Assembly (NCBI GenBank): GCA_963796915.1
Contig: CAWCNI010000002.1
Span: 1,054,001 to 1,118,000, forward strand
Source of the DNA: JAENWD01 sp963796915
GTDB taxonomy: Bacteria; Acidobacteriota; Vicinamibacteria; Vicinamibacterales; JAENWD01
Length of the DNA: 64,000 bases
Direction: 5' to 3'
The notes beneath the pieces are model-generated. The model was not told the DNA's origin. It did not search any database and was given only the letters and a program-made list of their open reading frames with translations. Shown piece by piece: positions 47,841 through 56,245 of this stretch (positions are counted from its first letter, which is position 1; the number at the start of each line of letters is the position of its first letter). The position numbers and the translations under genes were made by a program.

Positions 47841-47927
47841 TGGTGCGGAAGGGGGGACTCGAACCCCCACGCTCTTGCGAGCGCCAGCCCCTCAAGCTGG
47901 TGCGTCTGCCAATTCCGCCACTTCCGC
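47841..47927 (-). tRNA. tRNA-Leu(GAG)
   Basis: An 87-base class II tRNA with encoded CCA. The acceptor GCGGAAG pairs with CTTCCGC. The anticodon stem CCAGC/GCTGG holds loop TTGAGGG with anticodon GAG, reading CUC/CUU leucine codons. A variable arm (CGCTCGCAAGAGCG) and T arm GGTTCGAGTCC are present. It lies 13 bases after secG, the same neighbour as the tRNA-Leu(GAG) gene leuU in E. coli. Confidence 0.97.
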
Positions 47928-47940
47928 GAGGGGACTCGAC

Positions 47941-48324
47941 TTACTTCTTCGGTTGCGCCGGTGCCGGTGTCGCCGGGGCCGGTGCGGGTGTCGAAGGCGT
48001 GGGCGTCGCAGCCGCTGGCGCCGGAGCGACCGGCGCCGGCTGCGTCGCCGCCGGCTTGGGCAGCGGCACCGAGCCGAGGACCGAACCCGGGCCGCGCTGG
48101 CGGACGATTGACAGCGACAGCGCGCCAATCACGAACAGCGCCGCGCAGACCCACGTCACCTTGGTGAGCAGCGTGGCGCCGGTGCGGGCGCCAAATGCCG
48201 CCTGGCTGCTGCCGCCGCCAAATGCCGACGCGAGGTCGCCGCCCTTCCCCTGCTGGATGAGCACCACCAGCATGAGCACCAGGCAGGTCGCCACGTACAG
48301 GGTCGCAACGAGGTAATAAAGCAT
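47941..48324 (-). CDS. secG: preprotein translocase subunit SecG
   Basis: A 127-residue SecG, the small accessory subunit of the SecYEG channel. Two membrane segments (VATCLVLMLVVLIQQ and VTWVCAALFVIGALSL) flank the conserved QQGKGGDLASAFGGGSSQAAFG. A Pro/Ala-rich tail of about 45 residues follows, longer than usual. ATG 48324 is chosen. TTG 48348 would add eight residues. The downstream tRNA-Leu is probably co-transcribed. Confidence 0.95.
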   Translation of the reverse strand: MLYYLVATLYVATCLVLMLVVLIQQGKGGDLASAFGGGSSQAAFGARTGATLLTKVTWVCAALFVIGALSLSIVRQRGPGSVLGSVPLPKPAATQPAPVAPAPAAATPTPSTPAPAPATPAPAQPKK

Positions 48325-48367
48325 GGCCAGGGGGTTCCGGACGGCCAACCAGGCCGCCCCAAAACCC

Positions 48368-48646
48368 CTAGTCTACCACGGGGGGCAGGGGTCGCAGGGG
48401 GAACGCGGACTTCAGCCGCTGTTCGGAAGGCACCGGGGAGTCCCGGCGCCGGGCCGCCCAGGTCGCGGCGCCGAGCACCAGGATATTGGCGACGATCACC
48501 GGCGGCGCCTGCATCAGCACGCCGTACCCGATCCAGATGGCCGCGCCCAGCATCTGCACGCGGCGCAGCATGCCGGGATCCTTGAACGTATAGGACGTGA
48601 CGAAGACGGCCGTCGCCGCCCATCCCACGAAATCAGCAAGGTGCAT
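48368..48646 (-). CDS. small YgjV/SemiSWEET-like membrane protein
   Basis: A 92-residue protein with three hydrophobic segments (FVGWAATAVFVTSYTF, QMLGAAIWIGYGVLM, PVIVANILVLGAATWAA). The pattern of FKDP before the second helix and the P in MQAPPVIVAN recall YgjV-like and SemiSWEET-like three-helix half-transporters. Function is unproven. It lies between secG and a HAD phosphatase on the same strand. Confidence 0.6.
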   Translation of the reverse strand: MHLADFVGWAATAVFVTSYTFKDPGMLRRVQMLGAAIWIGYGVLMQAPPVIVANILVLGAATWAARRRDSPVPSEQRLKSAFPLRPLPPVVD

Positions 48647-48670
48647 GACGCTCTCGACTCCGCAGCCGCG

Positions 48671-49498
48671 TCAGGCGACCGCCGCGCCCGGCGCCACAGG
48701 CAGCTCGCGCACTGTCACCCAGTCGGTTCGCGACTTCTCCCATTCCTGGAGCGTCAGGCCGTACGACTCGAACAGGCTTCGGATCTCCGCCGGCCGCCAG
48801 CCCACGATCTGCTCGAGCACCGGCACCAGGACGCTGAACGCGTTGTCGCTCAACACCGTCCGCTGCGCGATTCGCGCGATGTGCTTGTTCTCGGAGACCG
48901 CGATCGTGAAGCCGGCGCGGTTGTTGACGTGCAGCATCACGTGCACGTCGGAGCTGCCGTCGCCGACGTAAATCGTGCGGTCGGCGCCGATCCCGAGCTG
49001 CGCCTCGAGGCGCTCCACCGCGGCCACCTTGCCGTAGCCGGCCGGCACACGAAGGATTGACCGTACCTCGCCAGTCTGCGGCTCGTAATCGAGCTCGGTG
49101 CCGAGGATGTGATCGGGCTCGACGATGCCGTCGAGCGCAGAGAGGACGATCTCGCGCGGCGCCGCGGAGATGACGTAGAACGAAAACTTCACCGAGTCGG
49201 TGCCCTTCGCCAGGAAGTCCACCAGCTGCGGGATGTGCGTGCGGAGCCGTACCTGGCGTCCGGCCTCCCACAGGTGCTCGCGCCGCACGCTGCGGAACGC
49301 CGGATCGTGACGGATCAGATACGCCAACTCGCCGCCCTGCTGCACGAGATTGATGGTGGCCAGGCCCGCCACCTTCTCGTCGAAGTTGGCCACGCCCAGC
49401 ATCTCTGCCAGCACCCGTCCCGAATCGTGAAAGCTCAACGTCTGGTCGAAATCAGACGCGAACAGGAAGTGCCGTGTCGAGTCGATCGGGCCAGTCAT
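48671..49498 (-). CDS. HAD-superfamily phosphatase
   Basis: A 275-residue hydrolase related to phosphoserine phosphatases. Motif I is FASDFDQTLS (nucleophile and acid Asp), motif II the Ser in FYVISAAPRE, motif III the Lys in GYGKVAAVE and motif IV YVGDGSSDVH. A helical cap lies between motifs I and II. GGAGG lies 7 bases before ATG 49498, which decides this start over ATG 49541. The substrate is unknown. It is divergent from the sugar regulator at 49678. Confidence 0.87.
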   Translation of the reverse strand: MTGPIDSTRHFLFASDFDQTLSFHDSGRVLAEMLGVANFDEKVAGLATINLVQQGGELAYLIRHDPAFRSVRREHLWEAGRQVRLRTHIPQLVDFLAKGTDSVKFSFYVISAAPREIVLSALDGIVEPDHILGTELDYEPQTGEVRSILRVPAGYGKVAAVERLEAQLGIGADRTIYVGDGSSDVHVMLHVNNRAGFTIAVSENKHIARIAQRTVLSDNAFSVLVPVLEQIVGWRPAEIRSLFESYGLTLQEWEKSRTDWVTVRELPVAPGAAVA

Positions 49499-49543
49499 AT
49501 GAGGCCCTCCAATGAGTCCATGATTTGATATAACAACTTTCAT

Positions 49544-49625
49544 GGGTATTGTATCGGCCGATCGACATGAAGTCAAGAGTAGACGACCTAAACTGCTTGT
49601 AAATAATGAGTTAGCAGGCAATACC
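49544..49625. promoter_or_regulatory. inverted repeat GGTATTG...CAATACC in the divergent region
   Basis: GGTATTG (49545-49551) and CAATACC (49619-49625) form an inverted pair 67 bases apart in the AT-rich space between the HAD gene and the GntR-type gene. They could be paired operator half-sites bridged by a regulator dimer or tetramer, but this is inference. Confidence 0.35.
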
Positions 49626-49642
49626 GCACGAGAGAAGCTGTC

Positions 49643-49671
49643 TTGACAGCAATGTAAACTTGTCATACCAT
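49643..49671 (+). promoter_or_regulatory. strong sigma-70 promoter of a probably leaderless regulator mRNA
   Basis: TTGACA (49643-49648), a 17-base spacer and TACCAT (49666-49671). The GTG start codon at 49678 lies 7 bases after the -10, where transcription would begin, so the mRNA is expected to lack a leader. No ribosome site precedes the GTG. Confidence 0.65.
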
Positions 49672-49677
49672 TTGCCC

Positions 49678-50814
49678 GTGGCCGCCAGCGACCTTCCCGC
49701 GCCCAAATACCGTCAGGTCTACGAAGCGCTGCTGCGCCAGATCCTCTCGGGCCGCGTCCGCCCGGGGGCGCGCCTGCCGAGCGAAGCGGACATGGTTCAG
49801 CAGTTCGGCGCGTCGCGGATTACGGTCGCTCGCGCCCTGCGCGAGCTGCAGTTGGCAGGTCTCATTGAACGGCGCGCAGGCTCGGGCACCTACGTCGGGC
49901 AGTCGCGGGGGTCGAACCGGCCTCTCAACTTCGGGATGCTGATTCCCGACTTCGGCACCGTCGAGATCTTCGCCGCCATCTGTCGCGGCATGCTCGAAGC
50001 GCCCGAAGCACGCGCGCACGCGCTGGCCTGGGCCTGCACCGCCAGTCCCGCCGCCGATCGCGGCGCCGAGGCGTGGCAGGCGTGCCAGCAGTACATCACC
50101 AGGCGCGTGGACGGCGTCTTCTTCGCGCCGCTCGAACACCTTCCCGATCGCGACGCCATCAACCGCCGCATCGCCGACGCGCTCGCGGCCGCGCGTATCC
50201 CCGTCGTCCTCATCGATCGATCGATTGAGCCGTATCCCCATCGCGGCCTGCACGATCTCGTCGGCATCGACAATCGGCGCGCGGGCGCGCTCATCACGGA
50301 CCACCTGCTCGATCTCGGCTGCCGCCGGCTCACCTTCGTCGGCCGGCCCGATGCGGCGTCCACCGTCGACGCACGCCAGGCCGGTTTCCGCGAGGCGCTG
50401 GGACGCCGTGGTCTCGATGCCTCCTCAGAAAGCGTGCTCCGCATCGACCCCTCGGATGCGGATGCCGTCGAGCGGCACCTGCGCGAGCGCGCTCCCGACG
50501 GCCTGGTGTGCGCCAGCGACCGCACGGCGGGACTGCTCACACGCACGCTGATCGATCTGGGCTGGCGCGTTCCCGACGACGTGCGCCTGGTGGGCATCGA
50601 CGATGTGGAGTATGCGGCGCTGCTCAGGGTCCCGTTGACGACCCTGCGCCAGCCAGCCAATGAGATTGGCGTGGCGGCGATGGCGGCGATGGTGGAGCGC
50701 GTCTCGAACCCCGACCTGCCGCCGCGCGACATCCTGCTGCACGGCAAGCTGGTGGTCCGCGAGTCCTGCGGACAACTCGCTCTCGGGCCGATTCCTGTTC
50801 CTCTGGTGTCCTAG
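49678..50814 (+). CDS. GntR-type regulator with LacI-like sugar-binding domain
   Basis: A 378-residue repressor-type protein. The N-terminal GntR winged helix is YRQVYEALLRQILSGRVRPGARLPSE followed by MVQQFGASRITVARALRELQ, read here in parts as LRQILSGRVRPGARLPSE and ASRITVARAL. The rest is a periplasmic-binding-like sugar sensor (FGMLIPDF, RRVDGVFFAPLE, LVGIDNRRAGALITDHLLD, DVRLVGIDDVEYAALL). AraR and GmuR of Bacillus share this layout and respond to sugars. The start is GTG directly at the promoter. It may control itself and the divergent HAD gene. Confidence 0.9.
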   Translation: MAASDLPAPKYRQVYEALLRQILSGRVRPGARLPSEADMVQQFGASRITVARALRELQLAGLIERRAGSGTYVGQSRGSNRPLNFGMLIPDFGTVEIFAAICRGMLEAPEARAHALAWACTASPAADRGAEAWQACQQYITRRVDGVFFAPLEHLPDRDAINRRIADALAAARIPVVLIDRSIEPYPHRGLHDLVGIDNRRAGALITDHLLDLGCRRLTFVGRPDAASTVDARQAGFREALGRRGLDASSESVLRIDPSDADAVERHLRERAPDGLVCASDRTAGLLTRTLIDLGWRVPDDVRLVGIDDVEYAALLRVPLTTLRQPANEIGVAAMAAMVERVSNPDLPPRDILLHGKLVVRESCGQLALGPIPVPLVS

Positions 50815-50850
50815 CGGCCGAGCGGCCACAAAGCGACGATTGCCGGCGCG

Positions 50851-51792
50851 CTATCGCGCCGGTTGCAGGTCTGTCTGGACGTCGACGATCACCCGCCAGT
50901 CGGCCCCGGGCGCACGACGCCACACCCGCACGTAATAACCTGCACGCGCCGATTGGACCTTGCCGTAGGTGTAGGCGAGATCGTCCGACGCCGAGATCTC
51001 CGCCGCGATCGGCGTGAAGGTCTGATCGGACAGCTTGCCGAGCGCGTCCTTCGCTGCCGCGCGGCCCACAAACGGCTGCAGTCCCGGTCTATAGATCCGC
51101 ACCGCGTCGTCGAGCCGTGCCGCGAGCGCGGCGCCGTTGCGAATCGTCCCGTCCACCGCGACGATGTGCGCTTTCCCGGAGGCAGGATCCGCTGTTCCGG
51201 CCGTCGCCGGAGCGATGCCAGAGAAGCCCGTCCCTGGAAAGCCGCACGGCTCCGGCGTTTGAATTCCCTGGTCGAGGACGACGAGCCACAGGCCGCCAGG
51301 TTGCCGGCGCCATAGAGAAAAGTAGCAGCCGTACCCCGTGTGCGCGGCGTTGCCGTCCGGGACGATCGAGTAAGGGCCCGAGAGCCATCCGAGGTCTCCG
51401 GCGCGTGACACCTCGCCGACGCGGGGCTCCCACGCCAGGCGCATCTTCAGCGGATCGGCAGGATCGGGCCGTCCGCGCCAGACCGCTTTCGCAGACCCCG
51501 GCGACGGCTCCAGGGCAATCGCGCTGTCGTCGAGGAACTCGAGGAAGGCGGCCTTGATACCGATCCGTCCCGCCGCTGCTGCGAACGCCTGCTCGCGCGC
51601 CACCATCGTCGTCAGGGCGTCGCCCGCGGCGCGAAGAGGCGCGTCTGGCGACGGACGCTGGACCGGCTTTGGTGCCGCCCCTTGCCAGCGGCTCGCCCCG
51701 GCTCCGGACATCGTGCCTTTGCCGACAGTGACGGCGAGCACCGTGATTCCCGCCACCAGCGCCACGCGGACCGGCCGTCGAGAAATGCGCAT
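50851..51792 (-). CDS. secreted NTF2-like (SnoaL/DUF4440-type) protein
   Basis: A 313-residue protein with an N-terminal membrane or signal segment (VALVAGITVLAVTVGKG) and two NTF2-like modules. The first has MVAREQAFAAAAGRIG and AFLEFLDDSAI, the second LAYTYGKVQSARAGYYVRVWRRAPGADWRV, read in parts. This fold serves as enzyme, toxin-immunity or binding domain. The function is unknown. Confidence 0.72.
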   Translation of the reverse strand: MRISRRPVRVALVAGITVLAVTVGKGTMSGAGASRWQGAAPKPVQRPSPDAPLRAAGDALTTMVAREQAFAAAAGRIGIKAAFLEFLDDSAIALEPSPGSAKAVWRGRPDPADPLKMRLAWEPRVGEVSRAGDLGWLSGPYSIVPDGNAAHTGYGCYFSLWRRQPGGLWLVVLDQGIQTPEPCGFPGTGFSGIAPATAGTADPASGKAHIVAVDGTIRNGAALAARLDDAVRIYRPGLQPFVGRAAAKDALGKLSDQTFTPIAAEISASDDLAYTYGKVQSARAGYYVRVWRRAPGADWRVIVDVQTDLQPAR

Positions 51793-51890
51793 TCGGGTGG
51801 ATTCTACTGTGGGCAGCGGCCTTCGGTCAGTGGTCCCGCGGCGCGCAGGCGGCTGTTCTCATGAGGAGTGCTACGATCGAGTCGTCGATG

Positions 51891-53612
51891 CCTCGTCAGC
51901 CCGTCCATCTCACTGGCGTTTCGCGCCGGACGTTCCTCCAACTTGTCGCAATTGCTGGCGCCGGCGGCGCCGCTGGACTAGGCCTGCCGGGCGGCAGCCT
52001 GGTCGCCGCCCCGCCGCTCTTCGAGGAGATCCCTCCGAGCCAGAGCGGCATCACGTGGGTGCACGACAACGCGCTGTCGCCGGACCGCTTCCTGCCCGAG
52101 ACGATGGGACCGGGCGTCGCGTTTTTCGACTACGACAACGACGGCTGGATGGACCTCTACATGGTCAACAGCGGGCCGTGCGATTTCTTCACGCCGCCGA
52201 AGCCGCTCAAAAACGCGCTTTACAAGAACAACCGCGACGGCACGTTCACCGACGTCACCGACGCGGCAGGAGTTGGCGGCGGGCGCTTCGGGATGGGCGT
52301 GGCGATCGGCGACTACGACAACGACGGCAACGCCGACATCCTCGTCACCAATTACGGCCCGCCGATTCTCTACAAGAACAACGGCAACGGCACGTTCAGC
52401 GACGTCACCGCGAAGTCGGGCCTGATGGACGCGCCGGCGTGGACGACCAGCGCCGTCTGGTTCGACTACGACAACGACGGCCGGCTGGATCTGTTCCTCT
52501 GCAGCTTCGTCCAGTTCTCGCTGAAGAACAACATCTTCTGCGGCGACAACAAGCTGGGCAAGCGCTTCTACTGCATACCGCGCGTCTTCAAGCCCACGCC
52601 GAGCGCGCTGTTCCACAACAACGGCGACGGCACCTTCACGAAGACCAGCGGCGGCACCGACATCGAGCGCGCGCTCGGCAAGGCGCTCGGCGTGGTCGCG
52701 ACAGACATCAACAACGACGGGCTGATGGACCTGTTCGTAGCGAACGACACCGTGCAGAACTTCCTGTTCGCCAATCGCGGCAAGGGCAAGTGGGAAGAGA
52801 TCGGGCTTGCCGCCGAAGTGGCGTTCAGCGCCAACGGCACGCCGCGATCGGGCATGGGCGTGGATGCCACGGACTTCGACGGCGACGGGAAGCAGGATCT
52901 GTTCGTCGCCAACGTCGACCAGGAGATGTTCTCGCTCTATCGCAACGACGGGAACGAGTTCTTCTCTGACGTGGCCGCCGCCAACGGAGTCGCCCAGGCG
53001 ACGCGGCTTCTCAGCGGCTGGGGCCTGAAGTTCTTCGACTACGACAACGACGGCAACATCGACCTGTTCCTGGCCAACGGCCACCCCGACGACATGATCG
53101 GCGAGTACAGCGAGATGGTGAAGTACAAGGAGCCGCTGCTCCTGTTCCATCACAACGGCAGCAAGCTGGAAAACGTCAGCCAGTCCGGCGGCCCTGTCTT
53201 CTCGAAGTCGTTTCCCGCGCGCGGGCTGGCGATCGGCGACTACAACAACGACGGACGCGTCGACGTGCTGATCGGCAACAACGGCGGCGCGCCGGTGCTG
53301 TTGAAGAACAACGCCGGCGAGGGCAACCACTGGCTGGGCATCAAGCTTCAAGGCACGACGTGCAACCGCGACGCCGTCGGCGCCAGGCTCACGTGGTCAA
53401 TCGGCGGCAAGGTGAAGCACAAGCTGCGCAACGCCGGCGGCAGCTACCTGTCCTCACACGATCCGCGCGACATCCTCGGCCTCGGCGCCGCGACGTCACT
53501 CGACTATCTCGAAGTCACCTGGCCGCTGCCAAGCGGCAAGACCGAGCGGTTCACCAACCTTCCGATCGACAAGTACGTGTCGATCGTCGAAGGCAAAGGC
53601 AGAATCGAATGA
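51891..53612 (+). CDS. Tat-exported FG-GAP/ASPIC-UnbV (CRTAC1-family) protein
   Basis: A 573-residue exported beta-propeller protein. The signal VSRRTFLQLVAIAGAGGAAG is a Tat type. FG-GAP repeats with Ca-binding loops (DYDNDGWMDLYMVN, DYDNDGNADILV, DFDGDGKQDLFVAN) precede the ASPIC/UnbV end (GTTCNRDAVGARLTW, LEVTWPLPSGKTERF). The role of these proteins is unknown; adhesion or polymer binding is assumed. ATG 51891 fits the Tat signal best. ATG 51861 is an alternative. It converges on the FG-GAP gene at 53692 across a long AT-rich hairpin. Confidence 0.88.
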   Translation, partial: PRQPVHLTGVSRRTFLQLVAIAGAGGAAGLGLPGGSLVAAPPLFEEIPPSQSGITWVHDNALSPDRFLPETMGPGVAFFDYDNDGWMDLYMVNSGPCDFFTPPKPLKNALYKNNRDGTFTDVTDAAGVGGGRFGMGVAIGDYDNDGNADILVTNYGPPILYKNNGNGTFSDVTAKSGLMDAPAWTTSAVWFDYDNDGRLDLFLCSFVQFSLKNNIFCGDNKLGKRFYCIPRVFKPTPSALFHNNGDGTFTKTSGGTDIERALGKALGVVATDINNDGLMDLFVANDTVQNFLFANRGKGKWEEIGLAAEVAFSANGTPRSGMGVDATDFDGDGKQDLFVANVDQEMFSLYRNDGNEFFSDVAAANGVAQATRLLSGWGLKFFDYDNDGNIDLFLANGHPDDMIGEYSEMVKYKEPLLLFHHNGSKLENVSQSGGPVFSKSFPARGLAIGDYNNDGRVDVLIGNNGGAPVLLKNNAGEGNHWLGIKLQGTTCNRDAVGARLTWSIGGKVKHKLRNAGGSYLSSHDPRDILGLGAATSLDYLEVTWPLPSGKTERFTNLPIDKYVSIVEGKGRIE

Positions 53613-53691
53613 AGAATGGAAAATGAAGAATGAAGAATGGAGAAGCGCGCGGCCTTTCATTTTTCATTTTTCATTTTCAAATCTTCATTCG
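53607..53691. terminator. long AT-rich inverted repeat, bidirectional terminator
   Basis: Left arm 53607-53645 (GAATGAAGAATGGAAAATGA...) and right arm 53655-53691 (...TCATTTTCAAATCTTCATTC) pair over about 37 bases with few mismatches, around a GCGCGCGG loop. It exactly fills the gap between two convergent genes and touches both stop codons. Confidence 0.7.
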
Positions 53692-55278
53692 TCAGCGTCC
53701 GTGTCCCTGTCCCTGCCAGAGTTCGACCCACGCTGACATCGGGCCTGTCGTCGCCATGTTGCCGAACGCCAGGTCCATCGCGCCGTCGCGGTTGTAGTCG
53801 CCGGCGGCCAGCGCGGCGTGGCGCGGGAATCCCATCTTCAGCGTGTGCGGGATGAAACGCCCGCGCGCCACCTGTTCCAGCCAGATGACACCGGGCAGCC
53901 GCTCGTCCTGATCGCCACCGCCGCCAGCCACCAGCGCCGACGCGATGATGTCGAGATCGCCGTCGCCGTCGAGATCCGCGGCGACGATGGCGTGGGGACC
54001 AGGAAGGTTGGCGAGATGGTGGTAGGCAAAACGTGGAATGCCGGCCTCGCCGTCTCCGACGGGTGATTCACCGGGCAGCGTGCTGCGCTTCGCGCGGCCG
54101 ATGTTCTCGAGCCACGCGATGCCGTGATACGGCTTGAGGAGGCTGTCGTCGAACGTGTCGCCGTTGGTCACGAGCAGGTCGATGTCGCCGTCGCCGTCGA
54201 GATCCGCCAGCGCCAGGCCTGACGATCCCCAGTTGGGGTGCGGCGCCTGAAAGAGCACGACCGGCGTGAACTTCATGTGGCCCTCGTTGTGGTACGCCAT
54301 GACCACCTCGTGCTCCTGCGAGATCACGGAGACAAAATCCATGCGGCCGTCGCCGTCCAGATCGACTGGCAGCGAGCGGACGGCTCCGGGCCGCGGATCG
54401 ATCGTGACGGGCACAAACGCCGGGTGCGCCCAGTCGGTGGTCCGGTTCTCGAAGATCACCACGGCGCCGGTCTTCCTGTAGCCGAACTCGCTGACCAGCA
54501 GGTCGAGATCGCCGTCGCCGTCGAAGTCCGCAGCTTCGACGCCGGCGATCCGCGGTAACCCGCCGATGCCGAACGGCGCGAACTTCCCGTCGCCGAGACC
54601 GCGAAGCCAGACCACCGATCCGTTGGCGTGATCGCGCGGCAGGAACTCGCCGAGGTCCGACACGATCAGATCCTTGATGCCGTCCTTGTCCAGGTCCACG
54701 ACTTGCGCGCGCGACGGATTGGCGACGCGTGCGATTGGCGTGAGCGGCGCGGCAGGATCGTAGGGACGCCCGAGCAGCACGAGGCCGTGCCGCATGTCGC
54801 AGACGACCAGCTCCAGGCGCGCGTCGCCGTCCACGTCGAGCAACTGCACGTCGGAGACCACAGGCGTGGGCGGCGCGTCGGGCGGTGTCAGGCCACGGCG
54901 TTCGAACGCAAGCCGTGTGTCGGGCGCCGGCCACGCGGCAATCGGCGCCAGTGCCGCTGGCGCGTGCGCTTCGTACCAGGCCAGGGCCTCGACGAAGTCC
55001 GGCGGCACCGTCGTCGTCGGCGCCGGCGTCTGCTCGGTCTGGTCGCGGATGTCCTGCATGCGGACAATCTCGTCGTGCCAGGCCGCGCGCGGAAGGACGT
55101 CGGCGGGCGGCAGTCGATGACAGGTGCCGCAGATGGCGGGAGGAGTACCGGCAGGTGCCGGCGGCGTTGCGGGCGCGCGCGATTGGGAGTGTCCAGCGGC
55201 CAGCATCGTGACCGAGAACAGGCCAGCTCCCACCGTCGCCACGATCGCTGCGATCCGCACGAGAAACGTCGCGCGCAC
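53692..55278 (-). CDS. FG-GAP repeat protein with N-terminal CxxCH heme motif
   Basis: A 528-residue exported protein. A signal segment (IAAIVATVGAGLFSVTMLAAG) is followed by CGTCHRLPPADVLPRAAW, a single c-type heme motif as in cytochrome-c-like domains. A seven-bladed-type FG-GAP propeller then has DVDGDARLELVV, DLDKDGIKDLIVSD, DFDGDGDLDLLVSEF and further Ca-type loops. No UnbV end is present. Start GTG 55278. A heme with a propeller suggests an electron carrier or a redox-linked surface protein. The neighbouring dehydrogenase pair is divergent and lacks its own cytochrome subunit. Confidence 0.82.
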   Translation of the reverse strand: MRATFLVRIAAIVATVGAGLFSVTMLAAGHSQSRAPATPPAPAGTPPAICGTCHRLPPADVLPRAAWHDEIVRMQDIRDQTEQTPAPTTTVPPDFVEALAWYEAHAPAALAPIAAWPAPDTRLAFERRGLTPPDAPPTPVVSDVQLLDVDGDARLELVVCDMRHGLVLLGRPYDPAAPLTPIARVANPSRAQVVDLDKDGIKDLIVSDLGEFLPRDHANGSVVWLRGLGDGKFAPFGIGGLPRIAGVEAADFDGDGDLDLLVSEFGYRKTGAVVIFENRTTDWAHPAFVPVTIDPRPGAVRSLPVDLDGDGRMDFVSVISQEHEVVMAYHNEGHMKFTPVVLFQAPHPNWGSSGLALADLDGDGDIDLLVTNGDTFDDSLLKPYHGIAWLENIGRAKRSTLPGESPVGDGEAGIPRFAYHHLANLPGPHAIVAADLDGDGDLDIIASALVAGGGGDQDERLPGVIWLEQVARGRFIPHTLKMGFPRHAALAAGDYNRDGAMDLAFGNMATTGPMSAWVELWQGQGHGR

Positions 55279-55301
55279 GGGCCAACTATAGAGCCCCTGA
55301 T

Positions 55302-55376
55302 GGTCGATCTGACCGGCCTCCGCCAAGGCTGTGGCGGTACGCCGTAGCTTCAGCGAAGGCGGAAGATCGGCCCCAC
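55302..55376. repeat. composite palindromic element, reverse copy
   Basis: GGTCGATCTGACC, an inserted block with CCTCCGCCAAGGCT and GCGAAGGCGG, then AAGATCGGCCC. Read on the minus strand it aligns with 39593-39668 over about 75 bases with only small gaps. It lies between the FG-GAP gene and the dehydrogenase small subunit. Confidence 0.75.
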
Positions 55377-55423
55377 GGCGAGGACGCCAGGTGGTCAAAC
55401 CGCTTCATGCTACACTCCGGGTC

Positions 55424-56128
55424 ATGGACCCGAAGTCCCCTTCAGCCATCATTCCTGTGACCCCGGTCGACGCTCCCGACACCCGCGGTGTCGTCGGTCG
55501 CCGCACCGTCCTGCAGACGCTGCTCGGCGGCGTCGGCGCCGGCATCGCGCTGCCTGGCATCGCGTCGGCGCAGCAGGCGCAGCACCCGGTCGAGCATCAC
55601 ATGGCCACCGGCACCGCGGCCGCGGCGCAGAAAAAAGTGGCCGCTGGCGCCTACACGCCGGAGCTGCTCGATGCGCACCAGATGAAAACGCTCGAGGTGC
55701 TGGCCGAGGCCATCGTGCCCGGATCCACCGAGGCCAGGGTCGCGCCGTTTCTCGACACACTGGTCGCCGTGGACTCCGCGCAGAACCAGCGCAACTTCCT
55801 CGGCGCACTCGGCGCGTTCGACATGCTCGCCACCGAGAAGCACGGCAAGCCGTGGGTGGCGCTGACAGCCGCCGAGCAGGACGCGCTACTGCAGGTGGCG
55901 TCCACGACGCCGCCGGGCAACGGCGGCGGGGGCATGGGCTTTCCAGGCGCGGGCGGACCGGGCGGCGCCGCGGGCAAGACCACAATCGGCGATCACTTCA
56001 ATGGCTTGAAGGGTTGGATTGCCGGCGCCTACTACTCGTCGGAAAAAGGGGCGCGCGAACTGGGCTGGGACGGCAACGTCTTCCACGCCGAGCTGCCCGG
56101 ATGCACGCACCCGGACGGACACGCCTAG
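55424..56128 (+). CDS. gluconate 2-dehydrogenase subunit 3-like protein
   Basis: A 234-residue Tat-exported small subunit of GMC-type dehydrogenases (family gluconate_2-dh3). GRRTVLQTLLGGVGAGIALP is the Tat signal. The core is DAHQMKTLEVLAEAIVPG and TIGDHFNGLKGWIAGAYYSSEKG, then ELGWDGNVF. The subunit carries its partner through the Tat pathway. The partner GMC flavoprotein follows, from 56246. A Gly-rich insert (GNGGGGMGFPGAGG) is unusual. Confidence 0.87.
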   Translation: MDPKSPSAIIPVTPVDAPDTRGVVGRRTVLQTLLGGVGAGIALPGIASAQQAQHPVEHHMATGTAAAAQKKVAAGAYTPELLDAHQMKTLEVLAEAIVPGSTEARVAPFLDTLVAVDSAQNQRNFLGALGAFDMLATEKHGKPWVALTAAEQDALLQVASTTPPGNGGGGMGFPGAGGPGGAAGKTTIGDHFNGLKGWIAGAYYSSEKGARELGWDGNVFHAELPGCTHPDGHA

Positions 56129-56245
56129 AACCGCAAAAACCACATGCTGGCGGCGCGGCCGATCGCGTCGCCGGTTGCGCGGGCGCCGACGCCCGCAAGA
56201 CTCCGCGCGTGCCGGGCACACGCGCCTGATGACTCGAGGATCAGG

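Noticed and set aside
47358..48154. Open frames through the 44-bp array giving Ser/Leu/Arg repeat proteins
   Set aside because: They result from translating the tandem repeat and run through tRNA-Leu; no start signal or conserved domain supports them.
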